A stretch of DNA of 42,155 nucleotides, taken from positions 1-42,155 of IMG/VR virus record IMGVR_UViG_3300042527_000927. One strand, 5' to 3'. The notes under the pieces are model-generated. The model was not told the origin of the DNA. It did no database searches and was given only the letters and a program-made list of their open reading frames with translations. How positions within the stretch are numbered: the first letter of the stretch is position 1; the number at the start of each line of letters is the position of its first letter. This document shows positions 8,256 to 18,000 of this stretch, one piece after another. A program made the position numbers and the translations under genes. The stretch is from a virus.

Positions 8256-9338
8256 CTAGGCAGGGTCCATCTCTGACAAGGGATGAGTCCGATCAGCGAT
8301 GACGTGGCGCACGTCGCCGATTGCTGCGAACTGGCCGGAGATCTTCATCGTGTCGCCGGCCCGGGCCGACAGCCTCGTTTTGGTGAGGGCGATGTCGAAC
8401 TCATAGAAGAGGCACTCCTCGCGAATGAACGCATGGCCATTGGAGTGGCCTCGCGGGCCATCGGCCACCAGCAGGCGGATTGTGGCGGTGCTGCCGTGCC
8501 GGCTGAGCTGCTGCAGCCTGAGCATCGCGGCGCCGGAGCTGACGCCAGGGCTGTAGGTGTTGCTCACCTCGCCAACGAACGAACCAGCGCCTGATGCCTG
8601 GCTGGCGATCACCGACCCAAAGGCCTCGCCGATCGCCTCGGTTTTGAGCATGCCGGCGTCGTCTTCCAGGTCCCATTCGAGAAGATCGGCTTGCCGTTTC
8701 CAGCCTCGCTCGTCCGCATCGGCGCCGGCCTCCTGGATCACCGCCGGCAGGGCCGGCACCAGATCGGCCAGCAGGCTCTCGGGCTCCTCGGGCCGGGGCA
8801 GGGCCAGGGCCAGGGCGAGCAGGGCCTCGGCGTAGCCGTTGCGGGTGCTGGCGACGCTGAGAATCAGCCGATCAAAGCCCACCAGCCGCAGGGGCAGCCG
8901 GCTCAGCTCGCCGCCGTTCACGGCAGACACCTCGAGGCTGTAGAAGGTGGCCCGCTCCAGCGCATCGCGGTGGATGAACACCGTGGCCTGCTGGGCAAAG
9001 CCCACCGTGCCGGCATGCTCCCAGAAGGTGGCGTTGTCGTCGGGCCCCCAGAACGGGGCATCGGCGCCGAGCCGGTGCGCGGTGGCCGGGCCTCCGGAGG
9101 CTGCATCGCCCCAGAAGGTGTGGCCATCGGGGCAGTTGGCGTAGCCGGTGCCGAGCACGTCGAGCGGCAGGCCCAGGGGAGCGGTGAGCAGCACCTGGTC
9201 GCCGTTGAGAAAGCCGGGCTCCTCCAACCGCAGGCGCACCACCGTGGCGGGCGCATCGATCACCGCATCGGTGAGCACCACCGCCGGCGGCCAGCTGCGG
9301 CTGAGGCTGAGGGTGCCGATCGTGCCGTCGATCGCCAT
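8256..9338 (-). CDS. Phage tail-associated protein, unknown
   Basis: A 360-residue protein starting 3 bases after the stop of the tail-tube-like gene. It contains FWGDAAS and FWGPDDNATFWEHAG repeats of a FW-type motif (about residues 74-107), a Leu/Ala/Pro-rich helix-prone centre and a beta-rich C-terminus (about 240-350) with alternating hydrophobic residues. No family is recognised. Its position between tail-tip genes and the giant fibre suggests a fibre-attachment or distal-tail part. Codon use and GC match the neighbours. Confidence 0.7.
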   Translation of the reverse strand: MAIDGTIGTLSLSRSWPPAVVLTDAVIDAPATVVRLRLEEPGFLNGDQVLLTAPLGLPLDVLGTGYANCPDGHTFWGDAASGGPATAHRLGADAPFWGPDDNATFWEHAGTVGFAQQATVFIHRDALERATFYSLEVSAVNGGELSRLPLRLVGFDRLILSVASTRNGYAEALLALALALPRPEEPESLLADLVPALPAVIQEAGADADERGWKRQADLLEWDLEDDAGMLKTEAIGEAFGSVIASQASGAGSFVGEVSNTYSPGVSSGAAMLRLQQLSRHGSTATIRLLVADGPRGHSNGHAFIREECLFYEFDIALTKTRLSARAGDTMKISGQFAAIGDVRHVIADRTHPLSEMDPA

Positions 9339-9341
9339 TGA

Positions 9342-9740
9342 TCACCAGCGACCGCTCATGTCGCCGTTCACCCGCATGCTGAGCGAGCAGGCGATCAATT
9401 CGCGCACCCGCACGGGTGCACCGAGAGAGGCCGTCAGCACCTCCATCGTGAAATCTCCACGGGTGGAGCCTCGGCGGGTGACAATGCGCAGGGTGTCAAG
9501 GGCTTCGTTGTCGTCCCAGATGCTGTTGGCCATTGCGCATGCGGCGGCGTTGTCGGGGTCGTAGAGGAAGGTGCAGCTCAGCTGGGTGGTGCGCACCCCC
9601 TTGGCCACAGTGCCCGCGGCCTGTCCGATGCCTGTCGTTTCAAGCTCATCGCGGGAAACCGTGGGCGTTACATCTGTGATCTTCCCCACCAGCGAGCCGT
9701 TCCAGTACACATCACTCTGGGTCGTGTTCCTGACGCCCAT
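9342..9740 (-). CDS. Tail-tube-like protein
   Basis: A 132-residue protein, mostly beta in pattern, with TPTVSRDELETTG near residues 25-37, TTQLSCTFLYDPDN near 51-64 and a closing IACSLSMRVNGDMSG. The ELETTG, TF-YDP and final beta-strand layout resembles phage major tail (tube) proteins, which start with similar grammar. Yet it lies after the tail-tip gene J, and a separate gene at 24034 holds the normal tail-tube position. It may be a distal-tail or fibre-base ring with the tube fold, or a paralogue. The start ATG at 9740 has only a close CAGGA before it. Confidence 0.65.
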   Translation of the reverse strand: MGVRNTTQSDVYWNGSLVGKITDVTPTVSRDELETTGIGQAAGTVAKGVRTTQLSCTFLYDPDNAAACAMANSIWDDNEALDTLRIVTRRGSTRGDFTMEVLTASLGAPVRVRELIACSLSMRVNGDMSGRW

Positions 9741-9786
9741 TCCTGGTTGGCTTCATACCTCATCAGGAGGCTAGGCAGGGCCAGGC

Positions 9787-10206
9787 CTATGGACTGTTCT
9801 GCAGCCGTGCCTGGAGCTGCACCGGCAGGTTGCAGCGGCGGCGGTAGACCAGGCTTTGCTGCGGCGTGGGGGCGTCCTGCCCCACAGGCCAAAACCACTT
9901 CAGGCCCGCGCCGGTGGTGACCGACTCGATGAAGGTCCGATCGGCGCTCGAGTAGCCGGCAAAGAGGATGTCGGGCAGGTCCAGGTCCAGTACGCCGGAA
10001 TAGCTGGCGTGGAAGCTGGCGAGGATCAAGGTGGCGGCGTCCGTGCGGATGTTGCTGAACTCCAGATCAAACACCCCCCGCACCGCCACCGTGCCCCAGA
10101 GGCGCTGGTCTTCAAAGCCGGCCTCGCTCATCGCGCTGGTCACCGGATGGCGGGGCATGGTGAACCTGAAGCCCGTGGGTTCGATGGCAGGGAAGGGAAT
10201 ACCCAT
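9787..10206 (-). CDS. Minor tail protein, unknown
   Basis: A 139-residue protein. The ATG at 10206 shares one base with the J stop (TGATG), so I prefer it to the upstream start at 10242 that would run into J. It has a beta-rich centre (GTVAVRGVFDLEFSNI, about residues 39-54), a DLDLPDILFAGY segment near 77-88 and a basic C-terminus. No named family is recognised. The gene sits in the tail-tip to fibre interval and is probably a virion or tail-assembly part. Confidence 0.7.
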   Translation of the reverse strand: MGIPFPAIEPTGFRFTMPRHPVTSAMSEAGFEDQRLWGTVAVRGVFDLEFSNIRTDAATLILASFHASYSGVLDLDLPDILFAGYSSADRTFIESVTTGAGLKWFWPVGQDAPTPQQSLVYRRRCNLPVQLQARLQNSP

Positions 10207-13200
10207 CAGCCGCGGATCACCCACGCACTCGGCGAATCCCAATCTAGGGAAATCAGCTGGCGGCGTTGCTCGTTTGTGGGCATGAGCACCGCCTCGATTT
10301 TCTGCCGGCCGTCATCGGTGGGGGTGACGCGCATCACCCGGAATGTCCGCACCTGGGGAGGGGCAGTACGGGTCCACTGGGTGCCCAGCAGGTTGCCGCG
10401 GGTGCCGCCGCCGCTCACCGTCAGGGTCTGAATGGTGGGACCCGGCGGTGTGGTGCCATCCCAGGCCAGCACCTGGTAGCTGCCGTCCTCGAGCGGTTCG
10501 GAGGCCACCAGGGTGCCATCGGGCAACACCGCGCCGTTTGACCAGAGGTCGTTGAGCTCCTCGTCGAAGGCCACCGCAATGTGATCCTCCGGCGCAATCG
10601 GCCGCAAGATGCCCGCGTAGGTGGTTTCAAAGCTGATCGGGTCTCCCACCAGCCGCCGCCAGCGGATCAGCAGTTTGGCCGCATCGATCAGATGCCAGCG
10701 ATTGGTGCAGCTGGCCTTCATGTCCAGCGGCTCCACAGGGTCGCTGTCGCTGGCGGATGCCTCGCGGATCGTGATCTCCCGCACGGTGGAGAACACCCCG
10801 GGAGACAGCAGGTCGTCATTGCTGCGCTCCTCCCGGTACAGCCCGCTCACCTGGATCGGTCGCCGCTGGTCGTCGTCGCTGGTGGTGGACTGGAAGGTGC
10901 CTTTCTTGATGTTCTGAGCGGTGAACAGGTCTTTGATCTCCACCGGATCAAACGACAACGCCGGCTTGAAATAGAACTTCCCATTCAGTTCATAGAACGC
11001 GAGCAAATGCAGGCTGGCCTGGTCTGCTGCCCACTGCCGCAGGTTCTCCGGCTCCGGCAAAGAACCATCAAAGAAATACCGTCGATCAAAGCACCACTGG
11101 GCGGAAGTCAGAAAACTGGGTGCGTCGATCTGTTCGGCGCTCACGTCCTGCCCAGCGCCAAATCGTGGGCTCAAAGCCAACCGAGAGAAGATGTCGGGCA
11201 GCAGATGGGTGGGGCCATCGCTGGCCTCGATGTAACGGGGGCAGATGTGGCCGCCGATGATCTGGGCTGAGAGCTGATTCACGCTCTGAAGCTCCAGGGC
11301 CGAGCGGATGTTTTGCCCTACCAGAGCAATGTTCGAGTAGCTGGGTGCGGTGGGGTTGGTCTCGATGATGTTCACATAGCCGATCTCATGCTCTGGCCCC
11401 TGGTTGGCGGTGCTTTGGATCTCGTCGTAAACAAAACTTTCCGCCAACTTCCCCCACGGATCGACAAGGTTTTCACCATCGCTCCAACCCAACCCCAAAT
11501 CGGTCTTGCCAATGATGGCGGTGCCGGCCCAGTTGGTGGTGGGGCCGTTAATTTGCGTTGCAGTAATCACACCACTCCCATTGCTGGTGATGCTGACGGG
11601 AGCACCGTCAGCGGTGAGGCCGAGGTTAAATTCCGTCTCGGCTGGTTTGCTCACCACGAAATAGGTAGTGGAGCTGTTCAGCCCATTTGGCAGACTGCCG
11701 GTACTGGAAAGGGTCACACGGTTGCCAATCCGCGGTGCAGGCTCCCCGTCTTCAACCATCGCGAATTGGTTGAAGATAAATGGGTCGGCAGGGACTAGCT
11801 CAACTACGAAACTGCGGGTGGCGATTACTGGGAACGGAGCAGAACCCCCAGGCTTGCCATTGGCCAAGGTGATCGGTCCCACTTCATAGCCGCTTCCCGA
11901 TCTAGTTACAGTGATGTTGGAACTGTTGAAGCCACCGCCGCTTGGCACGGTCACGGTGGCCCGGCCGCCCAGGTCGATGCCGCCTTGCAACACCTGCACA
12001 TTGGTGTAGACCCCAGGCACAGCTCCCGCAGCAGCAGTGGTGGTGGTCAAGCCGGCCAGGGCGTCGCGCCGATCCGGTTCGATGGAGCGGAGATCAAAGC
12101 GCTTCTGGGTTCTGGCAAACGGCGCCTTGCCCAGGTAGCGCGCCGTGCAGTCGCCATCCACAACGGTTCGCAGGCTGGTTATGCGGCTGTCGAGCACAGC
12201 CAGCTCGCCGCTGGCGGTGCCGGAGCGAATCTCCCAGCCGCTGAGCGGTTCCAAACGGATCTGCGCACAGCGTGCATTGGCAGGCAACTCCAGCTGTATT
12301 TGATTGTTCTGGGCCTGCTGCGTCAGCCCCCGCACGCCATAGATGGTGGGCAACTCCACAAACGCCGCCTGGCCCTCCGGGCGATAGCTGAGGCGAAGGA
12401 ACGAGTAGCGCTCCTCGGGGATATTGATGGTTGCACCCCTGTACTGGGAAATCTTCGGCTTCTTGCCCGACGGCAGGTTTTCACCCTCTTGCTCCCCACC
12501 AGCGAGGCGATTGATCTCCCGCAGGGTGGGACACTTGCGCAGGTTGGCGAAGCCGCTGGTACGCATCCCCAAGGTGCTGCGGATGCCAATCTCAATGATG
12601 CGTGCGGGCTTGGTCAGGGTGAAATCGGCAATGGCACAGCGATGAAGGTGCGGGCGGCTGGTGCCAGTGGCGTAGCGGGGCCCTGAATCCACAGCGGACC
12701 AGTCCCAGTCCTGTTCAGGGCCAACCCGCTCGGGGAACTGTTCGGTGCCAGTGGCAGCCGGATCAATCTCCGAGTTGGGCGTCACGTAGATCGTGCCGGC
12801 GCGCACCACCCGGAAACGGGCGGTGATGTTCTGGCCATCACCCACCGGCTCGTTGTCGGCGTTGGAGGAAAAGAGTTCATTGGACGGTGTGCGCTGCTCC
12901 AGCACTGCCAAGCAGCTGCCGGCCTTGAACAGCTCTCCCACCTGGAGGGCATCATCAGCACTGCGTTGGCGTGCACTGATCGCCGCGGCCACATCAGTGC
13001 AGTTTTCGGTGTGCTTGATATTGCTGTCGGTGTTGTCCTTGTCGAACTTCAATTTGGTGTTGGCATCGCTGCTTTTCGAGAGCAGGTAGTCGAACGTGGC
13101 ACCGACGGGCAAGGTGACCAATCCACTCGCCCCGCCGATTGAGGTGTCGACCACGCCGCTGCGGCCGGACCACATCCGCTTGGCCTTCCAGATTGAGCCG

Positions 13201-14156
13201 AGTGCCACCGGATCATCAACCGGATCGATGGTCTGATTGCCGCTGCTGCCCCGTGGTTTGGTGGTGATCTGCCGTGTGGCCTGCATCTCGGGGTTGATCC
13301 GCAGGCCCAGCCCGTTGCCGATGGTGGCGTAGAGCCCGCAGGCGGTAGAGCTGCTGGGGCGTGCGGTTGCGCAGGCATCGGGGCGGATCACGCCGCCGGT
13401 GCTGCGCACCTGGAAGACATCGCCGCCGCCGTCGTTCTCCATGTTGCCGATGTCTTTGGCGGCAAGGCGGCCGGCAATGCGATCGGTGGAACGGATCCGC
13501 CCGCCGCCCAGGCGGGCGTAGACGGTGACGCGGGCGGCGGCCTCATTGGCGGCGGCGGTGCCGAGGTCGTAGGAGCGGAGGGGGTTGTTGCCGATGGCAA
13601 AGCCGGCCGAGTCGACCTCGGCCATCGGCCCTTCGCCCAGCATGTAGAGCGCGCGAAAAAGCTGGCCGCCGTCAACGGCCACCAGTTGAGACCACAGGAG
13701 CTCCAGATCGACGCGGCAGCCGCCGTACCAGCCCGCGGGCCGGCCATTGAGGGCGGGCAAATACTCACGCCGGGCGAACACGATGGGGATGACACTGCCA
13801 AGCCGCGCCACCTCCTGGGTGGAATCGAAGCCGGGCCGTGGGGCGTAGCGCGCGCTGCGGCTGATGTTGTCGGCCCGGTTGGTCTTGGAGATGAATCGCC
13901 CGGGCTGCCTCGGCTTGGGCGCCAACAGGGTGGACAGCACCGTGTAGCCCGTTGAGAGGATGGTGGTGGCCAGCGAGATGATCGCCCAGGTAGCGGCGGG
14001 CGTCGGACCGCAGGTGGCCAGTGGCGGGTTCCGCGTGTATTCGATCGCCGCGGCCTGCTGCCGTTCGATCTGATAGCGCAGCAGCTGGTCTTCGCTCCAG
14101 CCGAGCAGCTCCGCCAGGTAGGCGTCGCCAGGAAGGGGGCGGGGATGGCGCGTCAC
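10206..14156 (-). CDS. Tail tip / host-specificity protein J-like
   Basis: A 1316-residue protein. I chose the GTG at 14156, which overlaps the NlpC/P60 stop by 4 nt (GTGA); the longer frame to 14291 lies inside that gene. The order tape measure, L-like, NlpC/P60 (K), then a giant protein is the lambda tail-tip order, so this is the J-like central tip protein. The first part holds a hydrophobic helix (WAIISLATTILSTGYTVLS, about residues 55-75), also seen in J-type proteins, followed by a tail-hub-like beta region. The later part contains sugar-binding or Ig-like beta stretches and ends with a gp27/Phage-tail_3-like section rich in W and P. It likely forms the tail hub, touches the receptor and passes DNA. 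The fibre gene further on suggests shared host recognition. Confidence 0.8.
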   Translation of the reverse strand: MTRHPRPLPGDAYLAELLGWSEDQLLRYQIERQQAAAIEYTRNPPLATCGPTPAATWAIISLATTILSTGYTVLSTLLAPKPRQPGRFISKTNRADNISRSARYAPRPGFDSTQEVARLGSVIPIVFARREYLPALNGRPAGWYGGCRVDLELLWSQLVAVDGGQLFRALYMLGEGPMAEVDSAGFAIGNNPLRSYDLGTAAANEAAARVTVYARLGGGRIRSTDRIAGRLAAKDIGNMENDGGGDVFQVRSTGGVIRPDACATARPSSSTACGLYATIGNGLGLRINPEMQATRQITTKPRGSSGNQTIDPVDDPVALGSIWKAKRMWSGRSGVVDTSIGGASGLVTLPVGATFDYLLSKSSDANTKLKFDKDNTDSNIKHTENCTDVAAAISARQRSADDALQVGELFKAGSCLAVLEQRTPSNELFSSNADNEPVGDGQNITARFRVVRAGTIYVTPNSEIDPAATGTEQFPERVGPEQDWDWSAVDSGPRYATGTSRPHLHRCAIADFTLTKPARIIEIGIRSTLGMRTSGFANLRKCPTLREINRLAGGEQEGENLPSGKKPKISQYRGATINIPEERYSFLRLSYRPEGQAAFVELPTIYGVRGLTQQAQNNQIQLELPANARCAQIRLEPLSGWEIRSGTASGELAVLDSRITSLRTVVDGDCTARYLGKAPFARTQKRFDLRSIEPDRRDALAGLTTTTAAAGAVPGVYTNVQVLQGGIDLGGRATVTVPSGGGFNSSNITVTRSGSGYEVGPITLANGKPGGSAPFPVIATRSFVVELVPADPFIFNQFAMVEDGEPAPRIGNRVTLSSTGSLPNGLNSSTTYFVVSKPAETEFNLGLTADGAPVSITSNGSGVITATQINGPTTNWAGTAIIGKTDLGLGWSDGENLVDPWGKLAESFVYDEIQSTANQGPEHEIGYVNIIETNPTAPSYSNIALVGQNIRSALELQSVNQLSAQIIGGHICPRYIEASDGPTHLLPDIFSRLALSPRFGAGQDVSAEQIDAPSFLTSAQWCFDRRYFFDGSLPEPENLRQWAADQASLHLLAFYELNGKFYFKPALSFDPVEIKDLFTAQNIKKGTFQSTTSDDDQRRPIQVSGLYREERSNDDLLSPGVFSTVREITIREASASDSDPVEPLDMKASCTNRWHLIDAAKLLIRWRRLVGDPISFETTYAGILRPIAPEDHIAVAFDEELNDLWSNGAVLPDGTLVASEPLEDGSYQVLAWDGTTPPGPTIQTLTVSGGGTRGNLLGTQWTRTAPPQVRTFRVMRVTPTDDGRQKIEAVLMPTNEQRRQLISLDWDSPSAWVIRG

Positions 14157-14596
14157 AGGATCAGGATGGGCGCGGTGGTGGATGGAGCCACAGGCAGGAA
14201 GTGAAACCAGCGGCGCACCTGGCAGGGCGCCAACGGCCTCCAGTGCACGCCCTGGCCCTGGCAGGTGGTGAGGATTCCACCGGCCACGCACACACCCAGG
14301 GCGATCGGTTCACCGTCGGCCAGCAGCGCCACGTCGAGGGGCATGGCGCCGGGCACCGGTGTGGTGATGGCGGCAAGCTCCTCGAGCAGTGGCCGCCAGC
14401 GGCCACGGCTGGCGGCCCGATACCACTCCCGTTTGATCAGCGGCGGCCGGGGGGCGTCATAGAGGCCCAGCACGGCGATCGTGAGGCGCAAGCAGTCGGT
14501 GGCGCCATGGCGATCCGGATCCCCCCCCCAGCGGTAGGGGAGGCCCATGTACCGCAACCAGGGGGCGGTCCGTGAGGCGTGCTGTGGCATGGGCAT
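14153..14596 (-). CDS. NlpC/P60-type tail tip peptidase (K-like)
   Basis: A 147-residue protein with the layout of phage NlpC/P60 cysteine peptidases: YRWGGDPDRHGATDCLRL with the nucleophile Cys 35, and GVHWRPL with the likely His 118. A Gly-rich loop precedes the Cys, as in the family. In lambda-like phages this protein (gpK) joins the tail tip and can cut peptidoglycan peptides during DNA entry. It starts at an ATG sharing one base with the previous stop (TGATG) and overlaps J by 4 nt. Another ATG at 14590 is possible. The third catalytic residue is not assigned. Confidence 0.85.
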   Translation of the reverse strand: MPMPQHASRTAPWLRYMGLPYRWGGDPDRHGATDCLRLTIAVLGLYDAPRPPLIKREWYRAASRGRWRPLLEELAAITTPVPGAMPLDVALLADGEPIALGVCVAGGILTTCQGQGVHWRPLAPCQVRRWFHFLPVAPSTTAPILIL

Positions 14597-15060
14597 CAGG
14601 CGATGAAGATGGAGCCGGTGTCTGGCAGCTGGCCCACCAGCTCAGTGGTGAGGCGGCGGCGGGGCGCATCACCACGGATGGCATCCAGCGGTGATGTGAG
14701 GGTGACCTTGATGTACTCGCGCCGCTCGATCGGGCCCAGCCGCCAGAGATGGCGCGAGAGGAGGCGGACATCGGTGCCGGCGGCCACGTCGCACAGCACC
14801 ACATCGGCGCGGAGCTTCCAGCGGTTGGCGCGGGCCTCGGCCAGCACATTCAGCGCCAGCTGGTTGCGGTTCATCGCAAGCCGGCCCTCGGAGCGATCAC
14901 CACCGCGGGCACCGGCCGAATCGGAAATTCGGAAGCCCATCGAGGTATGGGGCCGGCCGTCGTAGGTGCGCGTCTGCCCGGTGAAGAGGTTCTGCCAGGC
15001 GTAGCCGGGCACTGGCGCGCCATTGGCCTGGAAGGAGATGTAGGCGCAGATGGCGATCAT
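14596..15060 (-). CDS. Minor tail protein, L-like by position
   Basis: A 154-residue protein directly between the tape measure gene and the NlpC/P60 gene, with one-base TGATG junctions at both ends. The middle (LALNVLAEARANRWKLRADV, about residues 67-86) and the later EYIKVTLTSPLD segment near 113-124 resemble DUF1833/L-type tail-tip proteins, which bind an iron-sulphur cluster in lambda. Only one clear Cys is seen here (in VVLCDVA), so cluster binding is unlikely. The role is tail-tip assembly, inferred from order. Confidence 0.7.
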   Translation of the reverse strand: MIAICAYISFQANGAPVPGYAWQNLFTGQTRTYDGRPHTSMGFRISDSAGARGGDRSEGRLAMNRNQLALNVLAEARANRWKLRADVVLCDVAAGTDVRLLSRHLWRLGPIERREYIKVTLTSPLDAIRGDAPRRRLTTELVGQLPDTGSIFIA

Positions 15061-18000
15061 CAGCGCATCCCCACGCTGCTTTGAATGGAGGGGTTGTTGC
15101 GGAAGTCGTTGTAGACCGCTTCGCGGCTGGCTGCAGCGGCTGCGGCTGCGGCCTGGTGCACCTGCTCCACCGTGGCGTATTCCACGCCGTTGATCACCTG
15201 CGTTTCCACCTTGAGCCGTAGCGACCTGGAGGGGCCCATGGCGCTGGGGGGAGCGCCACCAGGCCCAGACCCTGCCATGGCGCCGCCGCTAGGGGATGAC
15301 TTAAGGAACGGAATTGGCGGCAAGCCAGACCGGCCGCCAGCACTCTGGGCGGGCCCGGCGGCCATGAAGGGGACTGGCGGCGCGCCAGACCGGCCGCCAG
15401 CACTCTGGGCGGGCCCGGCGGCCATGAAGGGGATGCCGAGCGAATCGCCACCGTCCGCCACCTGAGCACCGCCACCTGGGGTGCGCTGGAACGGCACACC
15501 CAGCGCCTTGGTGAGGGCCCGGTTGCTGTAGACCTTCCCGCCGGCCTTGTTGAACCGCACGATCTCCGCATTCTTCTCGCCCACCAGGTAGTCGAGCCCG
15601 TACTGGATCTCCCCCCCACCTGCGAAACCGGGGGTGAAGGAAAGGTTGGGGCTGCCCAGGTTGAGCATGGGACCAGCGGCAGACCAGTCAGGCCCCCCAA
15701 AAGCTGCTGCGCTGTTGAACGCGACATCCACGCCGCCGAGGCCAGCAAAGCCGCTGATCAGGCTGGGGATTTTGGTGGCCAAGCTCCCCCACACGTTTGC
15801 GCTGTCGCCCACGGCAGCAGCTCCGGATGCACCGGCCGCAGACAGCAACGCCGCACCAGCGTTCATCAGCTGCAATGCAGCGCCCTGGTGGGCGCTTGCA
15901 GCGTTCGTGTGCGATGCCGCGGCCATCTCCAGTGCTCTGCCCGGGATGTCGATCCCGGTGAACGTTTTCACGATCCCGCCCTGCAGCTGGGATAGCAGCG
16001 GGTTGAGGAGAGAGTCGAGTGTGGCCTTCATCAGCGACTGCCCCGCTTGCGCCAGCGCGCTGCTCACCGCCTGCCTCACATCACCACCAGTGAGCAGTGC
16101 CTGCACGGCGCCGGAAATGGAGCCGCTGATGCTGCCGCTCACCGCGTCGCCGGCGGAGATGGCCAGGCGGCCCTGGGGAGTCTGCATCACCTCGGCAGTG
16201 AGTTGGGCCTTTGTTCGCTCGTAGGCCAGCTGTGATCGCTCTGCCAGCTGCTGCTCGGTGAGGTCTTCCTGCTTCACGCTGAAGAAGTCGTCCAAATCCT
16301 TCAGTGCCTGAGTGAGGTCTTCCAGCTGCTTGCCCAGCCGGGTTTCGGCAGAATCCACGTCGTTCAGGCTCTGCTGCAGCGCTTCCGCCTGGTTGGCGGT
16401 GCTGGGCGCCACAGCGCCCCCAACGGCGGCAACGGTGCTGGCAACTGAGCCAGCAGGGAGGGCAGCCGCGGCCCGGGCCTGGCCCATGTACTGCTTGTAG
16501 CGGCCATCGGTGTACGCGCCCCAGGCGTTGATCCCCTGGCTGTTGAAGATGCTCTTAGCCACCCGGGCATTGGTGGGCAGGTCGAGCAGTGCGTCGTTAT
16601 TGGCCAGGCCAAACTGCCGGCGCCGCTCTGGGCCCATGCCGCCGATCATGTTCACCTGCCAGGCCCCGTAGCTCAGATCGCCGGTGGCCGGGTTGTTGTT
16701 GATGGCGCCAGGGTTGCCGGAGCTCTCCGCCATCCCCACCGCCGTCATCCGGATCAGGTCTTCACCGGTGAAGCCAGCCGCCCGGGCCGCCTGCATGTAC
16801 CGCAGCAGCTTCGGGTTGGTGTTTGGCGGGGGCAGCACCGAGGCCGCTGGAGCACCTCCACCGCCCTGGCCGGCGCCTTGCGCCTTGCGCAATGCCTCCG
16901 CCACCACCTCCGGGGGGATGTTGGCGCCGCGGGTGCGCAGGGTGAATCCGCCGCCCAGGTCGGTTGCCCGGATTGCCGCCGGAGGCAATCCGGCAGCCGC
17001 TGTGGAAGGGGGAAGGATCGGGGCTGAAGGGGCACCGACACTGGAACCAGCGGCCTGGCCCTGCACCCTCCCCGTAACGAGAAGGTCAGCGCTGCGGCGG
17101 GCGGCTGCCGTTTCTGCATTGCGCTGCAACGCCCCATTCGTTCCAGGGCTATTGATGTCAACACTGTTATGTGCGCCAAACGTGCGGCCTGAACCATCAA
17201 AACGACCCAGCACCTGCCCTCCAACTACGTGCTGTCCGACCTTCACGATTGCGGCCATGTGGCTATAGGTGGCTTCTAGCTTGTTGCCCAGGTCGTCAAT
17301 GAACTCAATTACTGTGTAGTTTCCATTATTGCCTGCTCTGCTTATTTCCGTCACCACGCCATTGTGGTAGCTGCGCATTTCATTGTTTGGTCCTACTGGC
17401 ATGTCCGCGCCGTTCTGGCCGGACGCATCTAGCCGGCCACTGATGGAGCCCGGAAGCCGTGCAACACCTCCCAGCGATGGCACGCTGCTGGCCCCTGCCA
17501 GTCGTGGGGCGATTTCATCCTTCATCTGGGTCAGCCTGAGCCGACCCAGCTCTGCCGTCAGCTGCGCGCGCTGCAGGGCGATGTCCACCTTCTGCCGCTC
17601 CATCTGCAGCTTCTGGATCCGCAGCTCGCTCTCCTCTTTCTTGTGCTGCACCTCCAGCTGTTTCTGCGCCAGCTGGTGCTCGCGGGCCATCTGCCCCTCC
17701 TTGGCGTCGTACAGCCGCTGCTGCACTTCCGCCGCTGATTCCATCCCGCTCACCCCGGCCGCGGCCGCAGCGATCTGGGCCTCGATCACCGACGCGGTGC
17801 CGCCGCCACTGCGGGCGCGGTCTTGCAGCTCCTGCAGTTCCGCGAGGCGCTCGGCGGCCTGCACCGCCGCCTTCTCGCGGGTCATGGCCAGATCGGCCTG
17901 GGCCTTCTCCAGCCGGCCCTGGCGCTCGAGGAGGGTGTTCTGACGGTTGATCGCGTCGCTCTGGTCTTCCAGCTCTCGCTTCTTGGCGTTCTCCTTGTTG

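Noticed and set aside
8253-9780. A shared 13-mer AGGCTAGGCAGGG at 8253-8265 and 9768-9780, both before structural genes
   Set aside because: At 42 kb several repeated 13-mers are expected by chance; the first copy includes a stop codon in coding sequence, so a common regulatory role is unsupported.
10206-14291. J start at the upstream frame end (14291)
   Set aside because: It would overlap the NlpC/P60 gene by 139 bases; GTG 14156 gives the usual 4-nt overlap.
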